Positions 1-12,367 of a stretch of DNA of 64,000 bases are shown here, piece after piece. The notes beneath the pieces were generated by a model. It was not told the DNA's origin. It saw only the letters and a program-made list of their open reading frames with translations, and ran no database searches. A program made the translations under genes and the position numbers. Origin of the DNA: Chrysemys picta bellii (taxonomy: Eukaryota > Chordata > Testudines > Emydidae); contig NC_088809.1 of NCBI RefSeq assembly GCF_011386835.1, positions 2,365,001-2,429,000 on the forward strand, read 5' to 3'. Numbering within the stretch: the first letter of the stretch is position 1; each line of letters starts with the position of its first letter.

Positions 1-630
1 CGTGTGCCCGGTCACCAGGGGATGGTTCTTATCCACACGCCCTGTCTGGAACACACAGGCAGGGCAGTGAGCAGGGACCAGCTGACAGCGCCCTGTGCCT
101 CTCACCCCTGCCCCACAGCCAGTGCCCCATTGTGCTCTGCCCTGCCCGCGAGGGGCACCGAGCCGCCCAGCCCCGCAACTGCCGGTACTGGGGCCACGTC
201 CATGGGCAGCCAGCGCTGGGCAGAGGGAGCTGGGCGGAGCACAGCCTCCTCCCCTAGCCAGGCTACCAGCTGCAGTACGTTGGCCCCTCTCACCGTGCCC
301 TGGGCCCAGCTCCGGGACTCGTCGAGGGGAGGGGGGCTCCAGTGACTGAGCTGGGGGGTGTCAGCACGGATCCCAGTGGGACAGGTGCCCACGTCCCCAC
401 ACGACTAGCGTCCTCTGCACTAATCGCGCTCTCGGCAGAAGGGCTAGGGCCTGGCTGGGCCCTGCAGCATCTCCTATACACTCACTGACCCCCAACACCC
501 TCGTCCCCTGGCAGCAGGGGGCACCCGGCTCCCACAGGGCAGGCCCAGGTTTGTCACTCAGAGCCTGGCCGCAGCTCCTTCTCAGCCCGTAGATCTCAGA
601 GCGCTGCTCGAAGCAGTATCACCCGCACTG

Positions 631-745
631 CACAGATGGGAAACCGAGGCACAAGGTAGGGGACGAGTCTTCCCCCAGGCCCTGCAGTGAGTCAGTAGCA
701 GAGCGGGGAATGGAACCCAGGAGTCTGGACTGACAGTCCCCAGCA
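631..745 (-). repeat. MIR/CORE-type SINE remnant
   Basis: The plus strand reads cagatgggaaaccgaggcac, then a degenerate body and gggaatggaacccaggagtc, the reverse complement of a MIR element core and tRNA-like head. Confidence 0.6.
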
Positions 746-777
746 GGCCACGCCTCCTCCCAAGCGGGCGGGGGCTT

Positions 778-870
778 GGACTCAGGACTCCTGGGTTCTA
801 AGCCCAGCTCTGGCACTGACTCGCCATGTGACTGTGGGACAGTCCTGTCCCCTCGCTAGGCCTTAGGAAG
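778..870 (+). repeat. MIR/CORE-type SINE remnant
   Basis: Reads tcctgggttctaagcccagc followed by tctggcactgac and cgccatgtgactgtgggaca, the B-box and core of a MIR-like SINE in forward orientation. It sits beside the reversed copy at 631-745. Confidence 0.55.
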
Positions 871-2785
871 GAGCCCCCCACAAGCAGCCTCTGATCTGCC
901 TGTCCCTTCCTGTGCCCCTCCCCAGGCCAGCGAACTGCACACACCAGGGCAGCGCTGTCCAGCTGGAAACTCGAGCTGTGGAAACAGTGACCCCGTGATT
1001 TCCTGCTGTCCCCTCGATTGTTCCCAGTATGAGTCACATGTTATTGTGAGCACAGCCTCCCCGCGCCGGACAACTGCTCCAATCCATCTCTGCCCGGAGT
1101 CCGCCTGGCCACGGGCAGCCCAGTGTGGGTGGGGGGCAGCCAGGTCAAGGTCACAACCCGTAGGTGCTGGTAAATGGACTCCCCAAGGCCCAGAAAGGCT
1201 GGTGAGCACGGGAGGGGGCGGAGGGGAGTGGGCCCGGAGGCAGGAGATGGGCAGGTGGACGCGGTAGTGCTGTGGACCAGACAGGACGGAGTGAATACAG
1301 CAGAGAGGATAATAGCTGGAGCTGAGAAAGGCTTGTAGCCCGGGGAGGTGGGGGGCAGCAGGAGCAGGACAATGATCTTACCAGAGTAAAACATCCCAGA
1401 ACTTCTGGGACAGACCCCCGCGCTCAGGGCCAGGGCAGGATCAGGCCCTGTTCTATAGCCCCACTGCTTAGCCCAATGCCCACTCCCAGCAATAGCCCAT
1501 CCACCTACCCCACTGAGGCCCTGCTGCAGTCTGGCTGCCTCCGGCATTGCTCGAGGGCTAACAGGAGCCGGGGGGGGGGGTGACCCAAAATCCTGCCCCA
1601 CCCTCTCTGCTCCTCCTCCTATCTCCCAGCCAGGCTTCCGGCCTGCTCCCCCGGGGCCCCCCAGGAGGAAGGCAGCACAGGATGCACCTACCCAGTCCTC
1701 TTGACTCACCGGCAGCTCCTGTCTGCTCGCTCATGGTGCCTGGATGGGGGCTGGCTACAAGAGCCATGGAGCTGCCCGACCCTGGGCCCGGAGGCACCCC
1801 CCACCCCCCAGGGCAGGTCACACACACCTCTCTCTGCAGCTGCAAAACAAGCCAGTCCCCAGAGCCAATTCATTCCCTGAGCAGCCCCTGGTGCTGGGTG
1901 CCAGCCGCCCAGCCCTCCTGCCGCTACCTGCCCCAGCGCCGGTCACACCCCCGGGGCAGCATGCCCTGCCAGGGCCAGTCACTCTCCAACGGCCAAGGCT
2001 GTAGCCAGAGGTGCGGGGCCCGAGCCCACCAGCGGACACAAGGGGGTTCAGAGTGGCTGGCTGGGAAAGGGCACCGTGCTCTGGGAGGGAGCCTGCAGGC
2101 GCCCCACAGCATGGCAGCTGCTGCCCGCTGGCTCCTCGAGAGCTGCCCCATGCGCTGTGGGGAGGCGGGCGGTTCCTTCGCTAATAAACCCCACTCGGCC
2201 AGCGTGGCCAGGCTGACCCATCACCAGAGGAGCCGGGAGCCCGCCTGCTAACTCCCCTTCGCCTGCGAGCTCGTGCCAGAGGGGCGAGGGTAGAACCCAC
2301 CCACGCCCCGCGTAGGGAAAACCCCACAGCCGGGCTCTGCCGCGGGCCCCTAACCAGCCCCAAGCACAGCACATCAACCTGGCCCAGTCCTGGGGCTGGC
2401 AGCTCTTGGCAGCGTGGGGCTGCTGTGAGGAGCCGGGAGCTGGGCTTTGTGCTCCTGGCCATGGCCCCACAGCCCCAGGGGTCGGGCGTCACAAAGTGCT
2501 GCCTGTGCCCGGCCGGCTGCCCCCATGTCTGCGCTCAGGAGAGGCCGGGGCAGGGATGGCCCGTCCGGCAGGAGCCCGAGAACCAGGCAGCCCGCGATGG
2601 GAATTCAGACCAACCCAGCCCCGTTACCATGGCAACGCACTAGGACTCTCCCAGCTCCAGGCCCAAGACTGCAACAAAGGCCTGGCAAGGCCGGGCAGCT
2701 GCTCCTGCGTGCTGGACTGGGGGGAGGGGCTGGCAGATGCCCCCCCCCAACCCGGCACCATCCCCAGCTAGGCCAGCTGGGCTCA

Positions 2786-3346
<561 letters not shown>

Positions 3347-5261
3347 TCAGCGAGGGAGCAGGCCCCCAGTACCGTCAGCCCAGTCCCCGCCCTGCCTGGC
3401 CTCCCCAGCCATCCACCTGCCTCTAGTCGCCAGGACACAGCAGGCCCCTGTGGGCGCCAACCCCGCAGAGCTGTGGGGGAGCCCAGGGCCGGACTAGCTG
3501 GGGAGCTGGTTTGGAGTCCATGAAGGAGCGCTCTCTGAACATGGATTCCAGCCTCTCTCCTCCCCAGGCAGCTCAGAGGATCTGGCTGGAGACAGCAAGT
3601 GAGCGGGGTGAAGGGGCTGCTTGGCATCTGTGCCCCATGGCGGGGGACACCCCGCAGAGCAGGTGCTGGGAGGCAGCCCGCAGCAGGGCAGGACTGGGGA
3701 GTTCCCAAAGTGCCAGCCCCCCATCCCAGCTGCAGCAGGAGCTCTGCGAGCAAGCGCCCCCCACAGAGGCAACACCTGGAGCTGAGAGAGACGCTGGGGA
3801 GCCAGGCAGAAGGGAGCAGGGCGGGAGCATCCCTCCTGGGGCTAGTGGAGCTCTACTTCCCCTGACCCTGTCTCTCTCCTGGGACAGAGTGGAGCCCAGC
3901 CCAGAGAGCAGGTGCAGCACCATGGGACGATGGGGTTCTGGATCCCTACTGCCCTGGGTCAGCCCATTGCCCCCATGGTCCCGCGGCCACTGCCCTGGCC
4001 AAACTCCAGCCCTGATCAGGCAATGCCATTCAGACTCCCTACCACCAGGCCCCCGCAGCCTGTTGGATCAGAGATTTTGCCTCACTTCCTGACCCAAACT
4101 GGTGGCAGCATTGCTGTGCAGGCATTAAACACCACCACATTAGCCTTCAGAGGTGGCTGCATGTGCGCGGTGGGTAGATGGTTTCCCACCCGAAGAGTTC
4201 TGGGTCCGGAGAGCCCAGGGTCATGGGGGAGGGAAAGGGGGGGCCCCCCTAGCCTGGGTGGGCGCAGCTGTGGAGCATCACTGCCATCCTGGCGACTGTG
4301 ACCGTGACAATGCTGCCCCCCCAGCCATTCCCCGGGGGGGCCCCCAACGCTGCCCCCTGATGGGAAGCATCAGCAGCACCGTGGTGTTGGAAGGCCCCTG
4401 TGGCTCCGGGCTGCAGCACGTCTCCTCAGCAACACCAGCTGTTGCAAGTGTATGGTCCTGCACCCTGCGCTGGCCTCATCGGCACCGATTCTGTGGGTGC
4501 TGGAACACCCAAGGAAACAAAATAGTGGGTGCTCAGCACCCACCAGCTGGACTTGGGGGAGGGCGGAGAGCAGTGAGCAGGCGGGGGCCTTGGGGAGGGA
4601 AAGGAGCGAGGGTGGGGCTGAGGGGAAGGGGACCGATGGGGAGGGAAAAAGTGGAGCGAGGGTGGGGCCCTGGGAGAAGGGGTGGAGTGGGGGCAGGGCC
4701 TCAGGAAGCAGCACCCATGGGGGAAAGTAGAAGTCGGTGCCTATGGCTGGCCTCCCGTAGAACAGAGTCAAGGGCAGAGTCTCGGGCCTGGTCTTCGAGG
4801 CGCTCAGCAGCCTGGGCTCAGCGTATCTAGAGGGGTCTATGGCTCTGGGCTGGGGACCGAGCTCCATAACTCCACCCCTCGGGCCCGTGGAACTTTCTAC
4901 CACCGGGGCAGAGCCCAGCTGGGCAGCAAACAGAGCATCCCACGGGGCCGGTCCCGGACCCCCAGGAACTCAGGGCCACCCCAAACCTCCCCAGGGGCCC
5001 TGCTCCCACCGGCCTTCTCTGACCCAAACCCGGAGCAGCGTGGCTGTACGGGGAGGGGAGGAACAAGCTGCTCCCTTGCTCACACAGCTCTCCCCGAAGG
5101 AAGCACGTGCTGTCGCTGGACGGCGCTCTGACACCGCGGTGATGAGGGTGAGCCGTGCAGAGAGCAGGGCAGGGGGCAGCTGAGACATGCAGTAGCCTAC
5201 AGGGGCCATTGGCCCCCATGGTGGGGGGCTGAGAGGGCTGGGAAGGTGGCCACTCGCCTGT

Positions 5262-5335
5262 AAGCTGTCTAGGCTGTGTTAGTACAGCACCTGGCACAGG
5301 CGGGCTCCGGGTGCAACCGCCACGTAACCAAATAC
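5262..5335 (+). repeat. SINE 3'-tail remnant
   Basis: Reads tagtacagcacctggcacag, then ggtgcaaccgccacgtaacc and aaataca, resembling the tail of amniote CORE-type SINEs (tacagcacctagcaca form). It is short and diverged. Confidence 0.4.
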
Positions 5336-5854
5336 AACAGGGACTGCCGGGGTGGAAGATGGTACAAAGTGGGGGGAGGGCAGCCTAAGGGGAGGTCTCT
5401 CTACATGAGTCTGAGAGCACGGAGCCTGTCTTGGCGTGCCAGCGTGCTCACCCACCTGGCCCTCCTCATGGCCTGCCATGGCTTTGACACATCCCATCCC
5501 CGAGGGAAGGAGGGAACCTGGAAGCCATCTGCTGCCAGGCTCCATGGGCACCTGCCCCTCTGAACGCTGCAACCCCTGGGGGGCTGGCGTTCTCCCCCAA
5601 GTCTAATCCGTGCAACAGGCCAACCCCCGGGCTAGGTGCGGCCATAAAATCGGACATTGCTCTCAGCCCCTGCCCTGTCACACCGCGCTGGGGCTCTCTG
5701 CCTGCCCCCTTCCCATCCCCTCCACTACGTGCCCAGAGGAATAAACCTCCCAGAGACGCTGAGCCACGTTAGAGCAGATAACGAACACAGCCTTCCACAA
5801 GCGCCCAGCAGCCTAGGAGCTCCTAGTGCCAGCCCGCTGCCCCACGTCACCCCG

Positions 5855-5955
5855 CTTCACAGGTGGGGAAACTGAGGCAAGGGGAGGGACACGACTTGCC
5901 CAAGGTCACCCAGCAGGCCAGTAGCAGGGCCAGGAATTGAAACCTTTGGCTTGCT
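5855..5955 (-). repeat. MIR/CORE-type SINE remnant
   Basis: Reads ggtggggaaactgaggcaag, then acttgcccaaggtcacccag and caggaattgaaacc, a clear reverse complement of a MIR core. Confidence 0.7.
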
Positions 5956-6544
5956 GTGGTTCATTGGTTCTCCTGTCAGCAGTGTGGCCAGAGGCCTGCG
6001 CTGAGCTGGGGCCAGGGGGAATCTAGCCCATCTTCCCCCCAGGCTCGGCCTCCCCCTCGGCCCAGGGGGGCACCTCACCCGACCAAGGCTGGGGGGCAGA
6101 GCTGAGCAGCATCCCCCAGCGGGCGCCACTCGGGGGGGCTCTGCTCTGTCCCCCAGAGCAGCAGCGGGATTCTGGGGTCACCCCAGGCACCCAGCCCCCC
6201 TTCCTCCTCCCCGCTGAGCACAGCCCTGGGGGCCGCACCTGCCCGCACGGACCCCGCTGGGGGGCCAGGCCCAGACCCCCCCGCATCCCCAGCACACACA
6301 GCACCAGCCCAGCCCCGGGGGGCCCGGGCAGGATGGGGGGGGCACGTCGGTTATTCTGTGCCACGCTCCCAATTCAAAGCCCCGCCTGCCCCCGGGAGAG
6401 GGGCCCTGAGCTCCCCCCGCCCCAGCAGCGCCCCAGGGAGCCGCGGCCCCCGCCCGTGACACCGCGGACGCTGCAGCAGCTAAAGAAGGAGACGCGGCGG
6501 CAGGACGAGCCGGGGTCACTTTCCTAATATAGGCACATCTCTGC

Positions 6545-6577
6545 CAGCCGGGCCGGGCCGGGCCGGGCCGGGCCGGG
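6545..6577. repeat. (GGGCC)n pentanucleotide run in CORO6 intron 1
   Basis: About six uninterrupted copies of the unit ggccg/gggcc, ending in a short G run. It is 130-160 bp downstream of the candidate first-exon donor and inside the CpG island. Confidence 0.85.
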
Positions 6578-6704
6578 GGGACCCCGCGAGCCGGGATCCC
6601 CGCGCCCAGCCAGCACCGGGCTGCCCGGGACACGGGCTGGCAGCACCCCCCGCTCCCCAGCATCCCCGGCCCCGTGGGGCGCGGGCCGGGCCGGGGCCCC
6701 TCAC

Positions 6705-6865
6705 CTGCTCCGGGGCGAGCTCGGCTGCTTTGCCCGGCCCGCCGGGGCGGCTCGTCTCGGGCTCGCGGGCTGCGGGGCGGAAATGGACGAAACGCTTCGT
6801 GCGGCTCCAGCCGGCCCAGCCCGCGGCAGCTGCTGCCAGCCACGTGCGGCCGGGCCGGGGAGCGA
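6705..6865 (-). other. CORO6: Probable non-coding first exon of CORO6
   Basis: The coding exon has only two 5' UTR bases, so an upstream non-coding exon is required. On the minus strand a GC-rich stretch without a conserved frame ends at a good donor, gagcag followed by gtgagg, at 6705. It lies within the only strong CpG island between the two genes. The donor is seen directly; the transcription start (taken as about 6865) and the pairing with the coding exon are inferred. Confidence 0.5.
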
Positions 6866-6939
6866 CAGCTGCGGGGAGCGGGGGGGCAGGGCCCCCGGCC
6901 GGGGGAGGGGCCGGCGGGCACCAGCTGCTGCCCCGCCCC

Positions 6940-7073
6940 TGGGAAAGGGCTGCCCCCCTGAGCTGCCCCCCAACCCCCAGGGAAAGGGCTGCCCCCTCTT
7001 GCCCCCCAGCCCCAGGGAACGGGCTGCCCCCCTGAGCTGCCCCCCAGCCCCAGGGAAAGGGCTGGCCCCCCAG
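6940..7073. repeat. GC-rich minisatellite upstream of CORO6 exon 1
   Basis: About 3.6 tandem copies of a 36-39 bp unit beginning cagggaaagggctgcccc. Units differ by single substitutions and short deletions (for example ggaacggg in the third). It lies directly upstream of the inferred CORO6 transcription start. Confidence 0.85.
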
Positions 7074-7561
7074 TGACCTAGGCAGCGCCGCAGGGGGCCT
7101 CTCCCCTTCTGGCAGGCGGGCCTGGCAGCGCCCAGCAGCTGTGGGGTGAGACAGGCTCCTGTTGGAGCAGGGGCTCAGGAGAACAGAGTTCGGGGGGGGG
7201 GTTCTGCCTGGCTGGGTCCGCTGGGAGGGTTTGGGGGTCACCAAAACAATCCATTGGAGAAACCTAAGAGCAAACTGCTGGTCCCCCCGCCCCTCCCCGC
7301 TAGTCTGAGTGGGGCCAGCGCAATTATTGTACAGCCAGCTGATGGGCCGCCGTGGTGGCTTGTGGGCTGCCGCACCCACATTGACTGGCGGGACCCGCCG
7401 ACAGGTGGAGCTCACTGCAGAGTGCGAGGCTGGATGCACAGACAGGTTGCAGCAAGCTCTCAGCTAGGTGCCACAACAGGCAGCCACGAGGGGCCACAAC
7501 AGGCAACCACACATCAGAGGATAACAAATTCATCCTCCCACCCCCACAGAGGCCACTGTTG

Positions 7562-7605
7562 CCCCCTCATGCACAGGGAAACTGAGGCACGGGGAGTGTG
7601 ACAGG
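7562..7605 (-). repeat. MIR/CORE-type SINE fragment
   Basis: Reads cccctcatgcacagggaaac then tgaggcacggggagtgtgac, the reversed MIR core only. Confidence 0.5.
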
Positions 7606-8332
7606 GTCACGTGGGAGCCAGTGGCTGGCAGGGATAAAGCCCCACACCCTCGTCTCCCCATCTCTGCTCCAACCGCCGGGCACCGCTGCATCAGGGCACA
7701 TGCTATGCGAGGGTCCCGTAGCCTGTCACGTCCCCTGCTGGCTCCAGCAGGCTGAACACCCAGAGGTGAAGGGGCAGCATCTTGACCCTACAGGGGTATG
7801 TCCCAAACCCCAGCGGAAGGGGAGGGATTGCTCTGGGAGTGGGGGGGGATATGGGGAGCAGCCACGCCCCCCTTCACACAGCAGTGTTGGGGTGACCACA
7901 GCAGCTGCAAAGCAGGAATTTTGCTGGTTACTGCAGCTCCTCACAGGGAGGGGTGAGGGACAGCCTGGCACTGGCTGTCAGCACCTGTGATGGGCCAACT
8001 CACCTGTGGGTCCCACCCCTGCAGCCAAGCCCTCCCGCGAGGCACCAGAGAGCATGTGCACCATCACAGCCAGCCCACGGCCTGGCCCGCGTAGCAGGCA
8101 CAGCGTCTGCCACCCCACCAAGGCAGCTCCTAGAGCCGCCGAGGAGGCGGGCGACTCTCAAGCCCAGACAGCCAAGGCCAAGAGTGGGGAGCGAACAGAG
8201 GCTCAGAGCAGAGCCGTGACGGGCCCAGGGACAAGCAGCAGAGGCAGGAACAGAACCCAGCTGTCCTGCTTCCAGGGCCTCTCCCTGGCAGTGCTAACCT
8301 GCGCTGGGCTGGGCACTAGGGGGGGATGAGCC

Positions 8333-8455
8333 TAGGGTGACCAGATGTCCCAATTTTATAGAGACAGTCCCAATTTTTGGGTCTTTTTCTTATATAGGCT
8401 CCTATTACCCCCATCCCCTGTCCCGATTTTTCACACTTGCTATCTGGTCACCCTA
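8333..8455. mobile_element. Non-autonomous hAT-like DNA transposon (MITE), 123 bp
   Basis: The termini are inverted: tagggtgaccagat at the left and its complement atctggtcaccccta-type end at the right (8442-8455). An exact 8-bp target duplication, gatgagcc, flanks it at 8325-8332 and 8456-8463. An 8-bp duplication is typical of hAT transposons. The body reads gggtctttttcttatatagg, a family I recall from turtle and crocodilian genomes; that attribution is from memory. It has no coding capacity. Confidence 0.88.
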
Positions 8456-11400
8456 GATGAGCCGGGACTCTGAACCTGCCAGGAAAATGCAACGTCGTTA
8501 GGACAACTCTGGCTCAGAGGGGCTGGGGGGGAAGGAACAGGCCTCAGGTCCCGCGGGCAGCAGCCACCCCCTGCTGGACACAGCCCAGCCAGAGCCCTTG
8601 GCCAGGGCCCCGGTGCCAAATGCCACCAGCGCAAGGCATTCTGGGAGAGCCTGATGCTACGGGGGCTCGGTCTCTGCTTGGCTGCAGCCCAAGAGCAAAG
8701 CCGCAGTCAGCAGCGTGATCTGGTAACGTTCCCTGCACACCAGCAAACCCTCAGCACAGCAGGCCCAGCCCCCTGCAGGGCCTGCAGCCGCCCCCAGGGG
8801 ATTAAGGGGCTCAGTCCAGCCAACGAGGGAAGCAATGCCCTGGCTCCAAGAGCGGCAAGGGCCCTACAAGGGCACCGAATAGAGCTGCCTGGGGACTGGG
8901 TGAGTAGGAGTGAGACAGGACGGGCACAGCCCCAAACCCTCCCACTCCCAGCACCTGGCCCTGGCCGGCACTGCTGGTGGAGGGCATGGTCACCTCAGGA
9001 GCTGTGCCAGCCCTTGAGGGCCGAGGGCAGAGACCCCGAGCCACCACGCAGTAGGGGCAAGGGGACCATGGGGTGGAGGCAGCACCTGGGCCTGCCCTGG
9101 TCCCATCTGTGCACGCTGCCCTTTGCCCTCTCTGCTGACCCTGCAGCGGGTGGCTACCACAGAAGTGCCCCACAGGCCAGCGGGGACGTGAGCACCCTGG
9201 CTCCATGGGAACCACCCTTCTGTCTCCCACCCAGCTCCCAGGTTGTCCACGTGGACGCCTGGGCTCCGAGAAAAGGCAGTTGGTGCCCAGCACCTCGGCT
9301 TCAGCCTGCTCTGACTCTCGCTGGCCCAGGCAGGCCGTAGGTCCCAGGGTCATCGCAGCACTGGGGGAGATAGGAACATCCCCCCAATGCCAGCCTGGCG
9401 CTCAGGGAGCAGGTGAGAGGACAGGGCCATGGGAAAGCCCTGACCATGGCCCCTCTACCACCTCCGCTCTGGCCACAAGGGATTGAGTTTGGAGCCAGCT
9501 CAGCCCAGCCACTCCCTTCCATCCCATGGCTCTCCTCTGCACCGCCTGTTCTCCAGCCGCTGCAGGAACTCTGGCCCTGGCATTAGCACCTGGTGCAGCA
9601 GCATCGCCTGGCGTCCTGCGGGGAGAGACGGCCAGTGAGAAGGCAGCTGGCTCTGGGGAGGGGGCTCGGGATCTGCCCCAAGGGGGCAGCAGACAGAAGA
9701 GACGGTGCTGGGTAAAAAGGGGATTTGCTGAGGAAGCTGGACCATGCCTGGCTGGTGGCAGGGAGCGTCAGGCTGGGCATGTTGGCCAGGGGACGGAGGG
9801 ATGGCAGTTTGGGTGGCTGGGGAAGGGGTTTGGCCTTGCAGGTGAGGAGCTGGTGCTCGCCTGTGGACCCACTGGAAGGAGGCGCAGCGGCAAAGAGGAG
9901 GGTGACGGCTGATGCTGGAGGAGGGGCTGATGCCCGTTGGGGTGCCAGAGGGTTGTTGGAAATCTTTTACTGTGCTGGTGATTTAGTGTCCCCCCTGCTG
10001 AGGGGGGGGGGGATGCTGCTTTCTAGTGTAGTGAATTTGTTCTATTGGACGTTACTTTATATTATCACCTCCCCCCTCACGCCCTAGTTCTGGGTTTTTC
10101 CTTGCTAACAGGGGAAGGTTTTCTCCATGGGGCTAGGGTGCCTCTGTCTCTCGGCCTTCCTGGGGCAGCAGAGCACAGGACAGATGTATGTGCCTGGGGC
10201 ATTGGATGGAGCCTGGCCCCAAGAGTAAGGCGGGAATTCTGACTGATCTCCCGCCCCAACCTGCTCACCTTTGGTCTCTCCGCCTGCAGCCTGCGCCATC
10301 CCCGTTGGAGAGCTCCTGGTCCAAGCAGGCCAACGCTCCTGGCGTTTCCTCCCCTTGTGTCCATGGTGGCTTGGGCTGCACTAGTGCTGCGCAGCAGAGT
10401 CTCGTTGGGGTGGATAACGGGGACATGCCTGTGCCCTCTGCCGCCGGAGGAACTTGGCCAAGATCAGACGCAGGCTGACACCCAATGCTCCGCAGTGGGA
10501 GAAGCCGCTCCCTGCCCTTGCCCAGATCTTGCTCCAGGCCTGAGAGGTTCTTTCTCAGCCGCAGCCTCTCGCCTAGGCCAGCTGGTATCAAGCCCACCGT
10601 CCTCTCGCACAGCCGCAGGTGAGACCGGCCCACAGCTGTATTCTAGGCCACGTACAGCAGGGAATAGGGCAGGGGCAGTAGCCCCTCAGCTTTGCACTCT
10701 CGGCGGGGTGGACAGACTTAGAGGAGGCCAGGCCAGGAGCTTTGGATTAAGCGGATATCCCAGAAAAGGAGTTGGTGGGTGTTTTGCTGCTGGAGGCTGC
10801 GGAATGGTCTGCTGTGGCCTCGGCTGTAGTGCCGGCAGGCTGTAGGGCACCTGGAGGACAAAAGTGAGGACAGAGGCCGGGGCCTAGGGACCAGGGAAAG
10901 GAGGAAGATGGGGAAGGTCGCTCATGTGTTATTTGCTGGGGATGCATTTTGCTCTTACAGCTAGAATCCCAGTCCTGCTCCTTGGTATGCTAGTCCGGAT
11001 CCCACCAGGCCTGGCCCGGCCCCTAATGGAGGCCCTGCCCAACCTTCAACAGCACCTCAGTGCTTCTTACGCCTCTGAGTTGAATAGTTTGGTTTAACCA
11101 CTATTCCCTTCCGCTCCCTCCTCTTCCCCTTCGACCCACTAGCCCAGTCGCTGCCTTTGGACAAGCTGCAAAAGCCAGACTCCTCCGTGGGCTGCTCCGA
11201 GTGCCAGCCGCGCCCCAGCTAACAAGGGAATCCGAACGCGCCTGGATAAATGCCTCATCCCTGCAGGATGGATCAGGAAATCGGTGGGTGGGGGTGATCC
11301 TTTCTCATTTAAACCCTAAGCATGCAAGATAGCTGCCTGGTGCATTTCATATGCCGGACCCCCACGCACGCAGCTCAGAGCAGCTGGCTGCCTGGCTAGC

Positions 11401-12361
11401 AGGGCTGCCCCAAGCTCCCAGGGAAGGGAAGTACCTCGCCCAACTGCAGGTTCGGAAGAAACGTGCAAATCGTAATAGCCAGGGCCAGGATGCCGGGGAT
11501 CCTTCCGTGACCAGCTCTCCCAGCGCAGCTTGGGGGATGCTAGTTCGGTGTTGGATTGAGAGAACGCCACCGACTGAAATCACCACCCCCGCTTCCTACG
11601 GCGTTAAGGACGACTGCTCCTTGGGGGCCTCCCATCCCAGCAGCGACCAGGCCTGCCCCGGCTTAGCTCCAAGGGGTGCCTTAGGTGCAGAGCAATGCGG
11701 AGAGGGGACAGGAGTTTGGCTGGAGCGGTTCCTGTGCTGGGCACCTCCCCCATGGCCTAGGCAAGGGCAGGCAGGACCCACAGCAGAGGGCCAGGATTCT
11801 CCTTCTCGGGGCCCAGGTTACACCCAAGGATTTCCCAGGAGGTGGGGAGGGGAGATGGGGGTACGGGCATGTTTCAAAAGCACTTAATGCTGGCTGCCCC
11901 TGCTCCCAGGACTCCTGCCAATCACAGCTGATCGTGGTGCTAGAGACCCCCACCCCTAGCTTGACCGTGTCCCCATGGGCCACGTGATCCTTTGCATTTC
12001 CCCACAGCAGAGGGCAAGGAACCTGTGGAGCAAGCTGCCAAGCCCTTCTCTTGCTGCCTCCCTCTCCTAGGAGATCTGCTTTAGCCAGCGCAGGTCACGT
12101 GACCTTAACGCAGGAGCAACCGGACGAAATCCCACAGCCTGGGTTAGCCGGGAGGTGAGACGAACACGGGTCGTCACGTACCAGGTCAGCCTGGCAGTGC
12201 CTGGCTAACAGCACCCTGCTCATACTCACCACTCCCGCCCGCGCCGCGAGCAAGATGGCTCACGTTTGAGTCCCATGAACCCCCCACAGTACCAGCCATT
12301 TCCTTCCCCCCCCGCCCCCCAGGAAACTGAGGCACCCACATGCTTCATCTCAAAATAAAAA

Positions 12362-12367
12362 TTTATT
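12362..12367 (-). promoter_or_regulatory. SSH2: Probable SSH2 poly(A) signal AATAAA
   Basis: The minus strand reads gaataaatttttattttgag here, and a GTG-rich stretch follows 20-30 bases downstream, as expected of a cleavage site. It is the first strong signal found after the stop codon. An AATAAA also lies on the plus strand at 12354-12359, so the motif is nearly palindromic. Confidence 0.65.

Larger units (their letters stand above)
6350..7140 (-). promoter_or_regulatory. CORO6: CpG island and probable CORO6 promoter
   Basis: Dense CpG and very high GC surround the candidate first exon. The sequence holds a CACGTG E-box at 6841 and CAGCTG E-boxes at 6827, 6866, 6922 and 7136, with another at 7336. 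CAGCTG is bound by myogenic factors, and CORO6 is known as a muscle-enriched coronin, so a muscle input is plausible but inferred. No TATA box is evident. Confidence 0.6.
7141..12344. other. Intergenic region between CORO6 and SSH2
   Basis: About 5 kb lying upstream of CORO6 and downstream of SSH2, both on the minus strand. It contains a MIR fragment (7562-7605), one small DNA transposon (8333-8455), a G-rich stretch near 10.0 kb and no convincing gene. Open frames here are short or low-complexity. Confidence 0.65.

Noticed and set aside
6523..6533. CArG/MEF2-like site cctaatatagg in CORO6 intron 1
   Set aside because: The A/T core has 7 bases rather than 6, so it fits neither the SRF nor the MEF2 consensus; only a weak candidate.
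6516..7439. Open frame of 307 codons on the minus strand
   Set aside because: It spans the CpG island, the pentanucleotide run and the minisatellite; its composition is Gly/Pro/Ala/Arg-rich and repeat-derived. No conserved motif is seen.
12318..12345. Fragment ggaaactgaggcaccca resembling a reversed MIR core
   Set aside because: Only about 17 bases match, too short to call next to the SSH2 poly(A) site.
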